A DNA stretch of 64,000 nt from Rhodovarius lipocyclicus (GTDB taxonomy: Bacteria; Pseudomonadota; Alphaproteobacteria; Acetobacterales; Acetobacteraceae). The stretch lies in contig NZ_JAAABL010000002.1 in the NCBI RefSeq assembly GCF_009900765.1, positions 124,001-188,000 on the forward strand. Reading direction: 5' to 3'. Each line of letters starts with the position of its first letter. The first letter of the stretch is position 1. The translations under genes and the position numbers were made by a program. Positions 58,101 through 64,000 of this stretch are shown here, piece by piece. The notes under the pieces were generated by a model, which made no database searches, was not told the origin of the DNA, and was given only the letters and a program-made list of their open reading frames with translations.

Positions 58101-59100
58101 CGCCGCGCTGTTCCTGGCGGGATGCGCCGGGGGGCTGCCCTTGGGTGCGGTCCCGGTGGGCTCCATCCCCTCCTGGCCCGGCGAGGAACCTGCCCAGGCA
58201 TTGCCCGCTCTGGCCGCCAATTGCCAGGCCATGGCCGGCATGGCCGATGACGCACCGCTGGGCGGTTCGGGCCCGGGTAGCACCCCGGGGCGGTGGCGCG
58301 CCTTCTGTGGCGAACTCGCCACCACCCCGCCCGAGGGGCTGCAACGCCTGATCGAGCGCCGGTTGGTCGCTATCAACCAGGGCGAAGGCCGCATGACCGG
58401 CTATTACGAGCCCATGCTGCGTGGCTCTCGCCGGCGCTCCGCCCGCTATCCTGTGCCGTTGCTTCGGCGGCCGGCCCAGCCAGGCAGCCTGCCGGCGCGT
58501 GCCGCGATCGAGGCCGGAGCCCTCGCGGGCCAGGGGCTTGAACTGCTCTGGGTGGACAGCGCCGAGGACGCCTTCTTCCTGCAGATACAGGGCAGCGGCC
58601 GTGTGGTTCTGGACAGTGGCGAGGTGGTCCGCGTGTCCTACGCCGGGGCGAATGGGCATCCCTATGTTCCGGTCGGGCGGCTGCTGATCGAACGCGGGCT
58701 AGTGGCGCGCGAGCAGATGAGCATGCAGGCCATCCGGGCCTGGATGCGCCAGGCGGGGCATCGCGCCGCCATGGCCCTGATGCACGAGAACCCGAGCTAC
58801 ATCTTCTTCCGCGAAGTGCCCGGTGCCTCGCCGGACACGGGGCCGCCCGGCACGCTGGGCGCGCCCCTCACGCCTGGGCGCAGCGTGGCGGTGGACCGGG
58901 ATTTCGTGCCGCTGGGCGCGCCGGTCTTCCTGCTGCCGCAGGGCGGGCCGGCCCCGCGCATCGCCGCCGCGCAGGATACGGGCGGCGCCATCCGGGGGCA
59001 GGCCCGGGCCGACTTCTTCGCGGGCTGGGGCGATGACGCGGGCGAGCAGGTGGGCGCCATGAACCTGCCCCTGCGCCTGTTCGTGCTGGTGCCCCGATAG
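58027..59100 (+). CDS. mltA: Membrane-bound lytic murein transglycosylase A
   Basis: 357 residues. ALFLAGCAG is a lipobox; QGEGRMTGYYEPM, QIQGSGRVVLDSGE, HENPSYIFFREV and the C-terminal VDRDFVPLGAPVFL ... AQDTGGAIRGQARADFF are the MltA and 3D domains, with the catalytic Asp in the last part. ATG 58027 has ACGGAG eight bases upstream and lies inside the Tim44 gene; GTG codons at 58057/58060 would also precede the signal. Cleaves peptidoglycan glycan strands. Confidence 0.93.
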   Translation: MSGLSSAISRVVTRPGSWWRRAACSAALFLAGCAGGLPLGAVPVGSIPSWPGEEPAQALPALAANCQAMAGMADDAPLGGSGPGSTPGRWRAFCGELATTPPEGLQRLIERRLVAINQGEGRMTGYYEPMLRGSRRRSARYPVPLLRRPAQPGSLPARAAIEAGALAGQGLELLWVDSAEDAFFLQIQGSGRVVLDSGEVVRVSYAGANGHPYVPVGRLLIERGLVAREQMSMQAIRAWMRQAGHRAAMALMHENPSYIFFREVPGASPDTGPPGTLGAPLTPGRSVAVDRDFVPLGAPVFLLPQGGPAPRIAAAQDTGGAIRGQARADFFAGWGDDAGEQVGAMNLPLRLFVLVPR

Positions 59101-59104
59101 GGCT

Positions 59105-60427
59105 TCAGCCCAGCAGCGTGCGCCGGGCCCAATCGGCATCCGCGTCGATGACAGGCGCACAGGCCTCAGCGATGGCCAGCAGCCGGGCATCATCCAGGCG
59201 GGGCCCCACGAGTTGTACGCCAACCGGCAGCTCCTTCGGGCCTCGGATGCAGGGGATGCCCACGCAAGGCACATGCAGCAGCGTCCACATGCCGTTGAAC
59301 ACCCAGTCCCCCACCGTGTGCAGGCCCTCCGGGGCTTCGCCAGGTGCCGCGGGCGTCAGCACCACGTCCAGGTCGGCGCCGAACAGGGCGTCGAAGCGCG
59401 GGCGGCAGGCATCGGCCAAGTTATAGGCGGCCATGACCTCCGCAGTGGGCAGCTGCGCGCGGTTCAGGGCCTTGTTGAGCAGCGCGGGCGCGAAGGCATC
59501 GCCGAAGACCAGGGCTTCCGGCAGGAAGGCGGCGCCGGCCTCATAGTCGCCGATCAGGGTGCGGGCATCCGGCAGCCCGGCGAATTCCACCGGCAGGGTC
59601 AGGTCGGTGACGATGGCGCCCGCCTGTTCCAATCGCTGCGCCGCCGCCATCAGGGCAGCCTCGCCGGCCGGTTCGATGCGGGACCACACCGGGCTGCGGC
59701 ACAGCCCCACGCGCAGCCCGCGCACCGAGGGCGCCTCAGGCACCGCCACGCCATAGGCGCTGGCGACCAGCGCCAGATCGGGCACGGAGCGCCCATACCA
59801 GCCAACCGTATCCAAGGTGGCGGAGGAGTTCTTCAACCCCTCGCGACTGACCAGCTGCCAGCTAGGCTTCATGCCGTACAGGTTGCAGAAGCTGGCCGGG
59901 CGGATCAGCGAGCCGGCCGTCTGCGTCCCGAAGCTGAGCGGGGTCATGAAATCCCCGACCGCGGCAGCGGAGCCGGAGGAAGAACCGCCCGGCGTGTGCT
60001 TCGGGTTGAACGGGTTGGTCGAGAGTGCCTTGCGCCCCGTGGAGGCGAATTCCACCGTATCCGCCTTGCCCAGGATCAGCGCGCCCAGCGCCCGCACCAC
60101 CGCCACCGCGGCGGCATCCCGGCCGGGCTGGAAATCCTCATAGAGCGGGGAGTTCAGCGTGGTCGGCATGTCCTTGGTGTCGAACACGTCCTTCACGGCG
60201 AAGGGTAGGCCGTGCAGCGGGCCCAGCTTCGCGCCGAAGGCCTGGCGCTTGTCCAACTCCCGCGCGCGGCGCAGGGCCAGTTCCGGGTTCAGATACAGGA
60301 AGGCGCGGGTCACGGGCTCGCGCTCGGCGATGCGTTCCAGGCAGGAGCGCAGCAGCGCCTCGGCGGTCAGCGCGCCGGCGCGGATCTGGGCGGCGGCTTC
60401 GGCGGCGGTCAGGGCATGGGGCTGCAT
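59105..60427 (-). CDS. Amidase signature family hydrolase (fourth amidase)
   Basis: 440 residues. Lys in FAVKDVF, cis-Ser in PGGSSSGSAAAV and nucleophile in TQTAGSLIRPAS, where the usual GGS is AGS. Stands alone between mltA and a glycosyltransferase. Substrate unknown. Confidence 0.92.
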   Translation of the reverse strand: MQPHALTAAEAAAQIRAGALTAEALLRSCLERIAEREPVTRAFLYLNPELALRRARELDKRQAFGAKLGPLHGLPFAVKDVFDTKDMPTTLNSPLYEDFQPGRDAAAVAVVRALGALILGKADTVEFASTGRKALSTNPFNPKHTPGGSSSGSAAAVGDFMTPLSFGTQTAGSLIRPASFCNLYGMKPSWQLVSREGLKNSSATLDTVGWYGRSVPDLALVASAYGVAVPEAPSVRGLRVGLCRSPVWSRIEPAGEAALMAAAQRLEQAGAIVTDLTLPVEFAGLPDARTLIGDYEAGAAFLPEALVFGDAFAPALLNKALNRAQLPTAEVMAAYNLADACRPRFDALFGADLDVVLTPAAPGEAPEGLHTVGDWVFNGMWTLLHVPCVGIPCIRGPKELPVGVQLVGPRLDDARLLAIAEACAPVIDADADWARRTLLG

Positions 60428-60537
60428 GGCGGGCTCCGGAATTTTCGCGGGTACTCTGCGGCAGGGGCGGGTGGATACAAGAGGGGCAGCCCAGCCCCCT
60501 TGCGCCGGTGCGGCGCTTTGGTGCCTATCCTGGCGGC

Positions 60538-61638
60538 ATGCGCATCTGCCAGGTTACCAACGTCGATTTCTCCCTGCGGCACTTCCTGTTGCCGCTGATG
60601 CGCGGTGCCCGGGACCGTGGGCATGAGGTGGTGGGGGTGGCCGCCGAGGGGCCGCTGCTGGATGTGCCGCGTGCCGAGGGTTTCCGCATCGTCACCATGC
60701 CTTTCGCGCGCAGCCTGAACCCGCTGGCGCAGGGGCGTGCCTTCCTGGCGCTGCGGCATTTCCTGCGGGAGGAGAAATTCGACCTGGTGCATGGGCATAT
60801 GCCCATCTCCGGCCTGCTGGCGCGGGCGGCGGCGCGCTCCGTGGGCGTGCCGCGCATCGCCTATACCTGCCATGGCTTCCTGTTCAATCAGCCCGGCCCC
60901 GCCTGGCGCCGGCACCTGGCCCTGGCGCTGGAGCGCGCGGCGGGGCGCATCACCGATGTCTACATGACCGTCAGTGAGGAAGAGGCCGAGGACGCCCGGC
61001 GCCTGGGCATCCACCCCGGGGCCGTGGCAATCGGCAACGGCCGTGACCCCGCGATCTTCCGGCCAGACCCGCAAGCACGCGCCCGCATCCGCGCCGAGCT
61101 GGGCGCCGAGGGCCCTGTCATCATGGCCACCGCCCGCCTGGTCCGCCACAAGGGATGGCCCGAACTGCTGGAGGCGATGCGCGAGGTGCCCGCCACGCTC
61201 TGGGTGGTCGGCAGCCGGCTGCCCTCGGACCATGGCGACGCGATGGAACGGGAATTCAGCGAGGCGGAACAGGCGCTGGGGCCGCGCCTGAAGCTGCTCG
61301 GCTATCGCCATGACGTGCCGGCCCTGCTGGCCGCCGCCGACATCTTCTGCCTGCCGAGCCATTTCGAAGGCCTGCCGATGAGTATCATCGAGGCGATGCT
61401 GGCCGGGCTGCCGGTGGTCGCTACCGATATCCGGGGTTCGCGCGAGCAGGTGCGGGAAGGGGTGACCGGGGCCCTGGTGCCAGCGGGACAGGTGGCCCCG
61501 CTGGGCGAAGCCCTGGCGCGGCTCGCCCGTGATCCCGCGCTCTGCGCCCGCATGGGGGCGGCCGGGCGCGAGATCGCGCTCGACCGCTATGATGAGGCCC
61601 GGGTGGTGGGCCGGACGCTGGATCTGCTGGGGCTTTAA
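60538..61638 (+). CDS. Glycosyltransferase family 4 protein
   Basis: 366 residues. RICQVTNVDFSLRHFLLPLMRG and HGHMPISGLLARAAARS form the N-terminal acceptor domain; the C-terminal GT-B donor domain has ARLVRHKGWPELLEAM and the E-x7-E motif in FEGLPMSIIEAMLAGLPVVATD. Makes a surface or storage glycan of unknown kind. Its stop overlaps the convergent gene by 4 bp (TTAA). Confidence 0.92.
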   Translation: MRICQVTNVDFSLRHFLLPLMRGARDRGHEVVGVAAEGPLLDVPRAEGFRIVTMPFARSLNPLAQGRAFLALRHFLREEKFDLVHGHMPISGLLARAAARSVGVPRIAYTCHGFLFNQPGPAWRRHLALALERAAGRITDVYMTVSEEEAEDARRLGIHPGAVAIGNGRDPAIFRPDPQARARIRAELGAEGPVIMATARLVRHKGWPELLEAMREVPATLWVVGSRLPSDHGDAMEREFSEAEQALGPRLKLLGYRHDVPALLAAADIFCLPSHFEGLPMSIIEAMLAGLPVVATDIRGSREQVREGVTGALVPAGQVAPLGEALARLARDPALCARMGAAGREIALDRYDEARVVGRTLDLLGL

Positions 61639-63428
61639 CGCCCCACCGCATATCCCTGCATGCCGCGCGGGTTGGCGCCGGCGTGCAACTGGCCATCGGC
61701 CTCGCGCCGGGCGCCGGTGAGGCGGCCTTCGGACCAATCGCCGCCACGCTCCACGACATGGCCCTTGGCGGCCAGCGCGGCCTCGGCCTCGGCGCTGTAG
61801 CGGCCTTCCAGCACCAGCTTGCCGGGGCGGGCCCCGCGCGGCCAGAAGCTGGAAATCCAGTGCTCCGAATGGAAGGCCGGGGCGTCGATCGCTTCCTGGA
61901 TGTTCATGCCGTAGCGGTTCATCCGCAGCAGCATCAGTGGCTGCCACTGGTCCTGCTGCTCGCCGCCCGGGGTGCCGAAGCTCATCCAAGGCTTGCCATC
62001 CTTCAGCGCCATGGCGGGGCTGAGCGTGGTGCGCGGCCGCTTGCCTGGCGCCAGCGAGTTCGCCAGCCCTTCCTGTAGCCAGAACATCTGGCAGCGGCTG
62101 CCCAGGCAGAAACCCAGCCCCGGCACCGCAGGCGAGGATTGCAGCCACCCGGCGGAAGGCGTGGCCGAGACCATGTTCCCCCACTGGTCGATCACATCCA
62201 CATGGCAGGTGTCGCCCGAGGAGGCGCCGAGCCGCGAGACGGTGGGCTCGCCACTGCCGGCGGCGGCCTTGGCTTCCTGCGCACGGCGCACGGCGTCGGC
62301 ATAGCTGGGGGCATTCGGCGCGCGGCCATTCGGGCTGCCGGGGCGGAACTCCATCGAGGCCATGTCGGTGATCAGCTTGCGGCGCTCGGCGGCATAGGCC
62401 TCGCTCAGCAGCGCTTCCATCGGCACATCGACGAAATCCGGGTCGCCGCACCAGGCTTCGCGGTCCGCGAAGGCCAGCTTCTGGGCCTCGACGAACAGAT
62501 GCACCAGCTCCGGCCCGTTCGGGTCCAGCGAGGCGAGGTCGAAGCCGCGCAGGATCGCCAGCGTCATCAGCATGGCCGGGCCCTGGCTCCAGGGGCCGCA
62601 TTTCAGCACGGTGGTCCCGTGGAAATCGACGCTGGCGGGCTTGTCGTAGCTGGCGCGCCAGGTGGCCATGTCCTGCCCGGTCAGCACCGAGGTGTGGCGG
62701 CGGCCTGAGGTATCGAGTGCCTCGAAGCTGCGGCCGAAACCGTCGATGGCCTCGGCCACGAAGCCTTCGTACCAGCAGCGGCGCGCGGCCTCGATCTGGG
62801 CGATGCGGTCGCCGCCGGCGGCCTCGGCCTCGCGCAGCACGCGCTCATAGGTATCGGCCAGCAGCGGGTTGGCGAACAGCTTGCCGGGCTGCGGCCCGCC
62901 ATCGCGCAGCCAGAGCTGGGCGGAGGTCGGCCAGGCTTCCTCGAACAGCGGCTTCACCGTGTTCAGCGTGGCCCGCACGCGGCCGACCATATGCGCGCCG
63001 CGACGGGCATAGCCGATGGCGTATTCCAGGATCTCGCGCGGCTTCCATGTGCCGTGGTCGCGCAGCATCAGCATCCAGGCGTCGAAGGCGCCGGGGATGG
63101 GTGCCGCCAGGAAGCCGGTGCCGGGGATCAGATCGAGGCCCAGATGATCCCGCACATGCGCGATGGTCAGGCCGGCGGGCGCGGGGCCCTGGCCGCAGAT
63201 CACCTGCTGCTGCCTGATCTTTTCGGAGTGGATGATGATGGGGCAGTCGCCGCCCGGGCCATTCAGGTGGGGTTCCACGATCTGCAGGGTGAAACCGGCG
63301 GCGGCGGCGGCGTCGAAGGCATTGCCTCCGCGCTCCAGCACTGCCATGCCGACCTGGCTGGCGATCCAGTGGGTGGAGGCGACGACACCGAAGGTGCCGG
63401 CGATCTCTGGGCGGGTGGTGAAGGCCAT
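61635..63428 (-). CDS. Gamma-glutamyltransferase family protein
   Basis: 597 residues, an Ntn-hydrolase precursor. The autocleavage Thr is probably in SSGDTCHVDVIDQWGNMVSAT; AVLERGGNAFDAAAAAGFTL and GSRCQMFWLQEGLANSLAPGKRPRTTLSP are conserved. The Cys next to the nucleophile (TCH for the usual TTH) is unusual. No signal peptide is seen, suggesting a cytoplasmic acylase-like member. Confidence 0.9.
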   Translation of the reverse strand: MAFTTRPEIAGTFGVVASTHWIASQVGMAVLERGGNAFDAAAAAGFTLQIVEPHLNGPGGDCPIIIHSEKIRQQQVICGQGPAPAGLTIAHVRDHLGLDLIPGTGFLAAPIPGAFDAWMLMLRDHGTWKPREILEYAIGYARRGAHMVGRVRATLNTVKPLFEEAWPTSAQLWLRDGGPQPGKLFANPLLADTYERVLREAEAAGGDRIAQIEAARRCWYEGFVAEAIDGFGRSFEALDTSGRRHTSVLTGQDMATWRASYDKPASVDFHGTTVLKCGPWSQGPAMLMTLAILRGFDLASLDPNGPELVHLFVEAQKLAFADREAWCGDPDFVDVPMEALLSEAYAAERRKLITDMASMEFRPGSPNGRAPNAPSYADAVRRAQEAKAAAGSGEPTVSRLGASSGDTCHVDVIDQWGNMVSATPSAGWLQSSPAVPGLGFCLGSRCQMFWLQEGLANSLAPGKRPRTTLSPAMALKDGKPWMSFGTPGGEQQDQWQPLMLLRMNRYGMNIQEAIDAPAFHSEHWISSFWPRGARPGKLVLEGRYSAEAEAALAAKGHVVERGGDWSEGRLTGARREADGQLHAGANPRGMQGYAVGR

Positions 63429-63441
63429 GGGCGGGATGCTC

Positions 63442-64000
63442 TCAGGTCAGGAAGGAATCCACCAGGGCCAGGAACCCGTTCGGGTCCTCGGCGTGCACCC
63501 AGTGGCCGGTGTCCAGGCTCGCATGCTGGACGAAGGGGAAGAGTTCGGCGATGCGGTCCATGTGCTTCTCGCGCACATAGGCGCTGCGGGTGCCGCGGAT
63601 AAACAGGGTGGGGCCGGTGTAGCGAGCCCCTTCGGGCGGGGCGAAGGATTCGATGTCCGACATGCCGGCCGCTATTTCCGAGAGGCCCACACGCCAGCGC
63701 GGCATGTTGCCGTCGAAAGCGAGGTTCTGCACCAGGAAGGCCCGCACGCCTTCCTCCTCCACCGCTGGGACCAGCTGGGCCGCGGCTTCGCGCCGGGTCA
63801 TCCCGGGGCGTAGTTCCATCGCCTGCATGGCCGCGACATAGGCGCGGCTGTCGGCCCGATAGCTGGTCGGGGCGATGTCGGCGACGACTAGGCGCTCCAC
63901 CAGCTCCGGCCGTGTCAGGGCCAGCATCATGGCGATCTTGCCGCCCATGGAATGGCCGATCACCCGGGCCTGCGGAACGCCGTGCGCCGCCAGGGTTTCC
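63442..64000 (-). CDS. Alpha/beta hydrolase, 5'-partial
   Basis: About 186 residues of the C-terminal part; the start is beyond the window. GHSMGGKIAM is the nucleophile elbow, and the catalytic His lies in LDTGHWVHAEDP near the end; the Asp is likely in the TLFIRGTRS region. It resembles YbfF-type esterases. Stop 13 bp after the start side of the gamma-glutamyltransferase homologue, same strand, so the two are probably one operon. Confidence 0.9.
   Translation of the reverse strand, partial: ETLAAHGVPQARVIGHSMGGKIAMMLALTRPELVERLVVADIAPTSYRADSRAYVAAMQAMELRPGMTRREAAAQLVPAVEEEGVRAFLVQNLAFDGNMPRWRVGLSEIAAGMSDIESFAPPEGARYTGPTLFIRGTRSAYVREKHMDRIAELFPFVQHASLDTGHWVHAEDPNGFLALVDSFLT

Noticed and set aside
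1-64000. CRISPR arrays, insertion sequences, prophage, integrase or toxin-antitoxin pairs
   Set aside because: No regularly spaced repeats, transposase, integrase or paired small toxin genes could be found on either strand.

Overview
The window is GC-rich chromosomal DNA from an alphaproteobacterium, most likely of the Rhodospirillales/Acetobacteraceae type (Roseomonas-like). The evidence is a gcrA gene with GANTC sites in its promoter region, an aa3-type cytochrome oxidase subunit IV, a phasin, an alphaproteobacterial-type ornithine decarboxylase with a long leader, a Tim44-mltA pair, an ftsEX-MJ0042 zinc-ribbon arrangement, and many periplasmic binding proteins (peptide type, Bug type, TAXI type) that have no permease beside them. 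I see no phage, transposase, CRISPR array or plasmid function. About 72 protein genes and one tRNA fill nearly all of the sequence. No open reading frame looks broken.

Layout. 1-5.3 kb: kinase-like fusion protein (cut by the window edge), universal stress protein, pirin, chorismate synthase aroC, and a TetR regulator divergent from a 71-aa membrane protein across a perfect 11-bp inverted repeat. 5.3-8.7 kb: an overlapping minus-strand operon of peptide-type binding protein, amidase and DUF486 membrane protein. 8.7-16.8 kb: PhzF isomerase, AraC regulator divergent from an MFS transporter, a DSD1-like PLP enzyme divergent from a flavin amine oxidase, an MJ0042 zinc-ribbon protein, then ftsE-ftsX-plsC. 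16.8-24.6 kb: membrane GGDEF/EAL protein, FAD monooxygenase, 52-aa oxidase subunit IV, purM-purN, and divergent from them a DUF2066 protein, a CDP-alcohol phosphatidyltransferase and an AI-2E family permease.

24.6-33.3 kb: a cobalamin riboswitch with a btuB-type receptor, thioesterase-accA, phasin with a strong terminator, ornithine decarboxylase behind a 494-nt leader, Lrp/AsnC regulator, TAXI binding protein, and a CBS-BON protein with a perfect FNR/FixK box. 33.3-40 kb: YgjP-like peptidase, hisF-hisE-HIT, SirB1/TPR protein, glutathione synthetase, cytochrome c, dienelactone hydrolase, DUF4169, RidA and NIPSNAP proteins. 40-49.2 kb is the most accessory-looking part: two tandem paralogous binding proteins, a PsiF-like peptide, a Bug binding protein with an enolase-superfamily enzyme, and, divergent from these, an AtzG-like small protein with two amidases. 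49.2-54.9 kb: gcrA, a CnbZ-like protein, tRNA-Val(GAC), N-formylglutamate amidohydrolase, three TSUP permeases, and an Asp/Glu racemase. 54.9-64 kb: a 57-aa membrane protein, acetyltransferase, ferredoxin-NADP reductase, phosphatase, Tim44-mltA, a fourth amidase, a glycosyltransferase, a gamma-glutamyltransferase homologue and a partial hydrolase.

How genes work together. Housekeeping pairs (purM/purN, hisF/hisE, ftsE/ftsX, accA/thioesterase, Tim44/mltA) alternate with small scavenging modules built of a binding protein plus an amide or amino-acid hydrolase or racemase. No single new defence or secretion system is apparent. The best candidates for new biology are the enolase/Bug/AtzG-amidase-amidase cluster, the binding protein-amidase-DUF486 operon, the histone-like tail on HisE, two small membrane proteins with palindromic control regions, and regulatory motifs whose geometry can be tested (FNR box at CBS-BON, GANTC plus DnaA-like sites at gcrA, ornithine decarboxylase leader).
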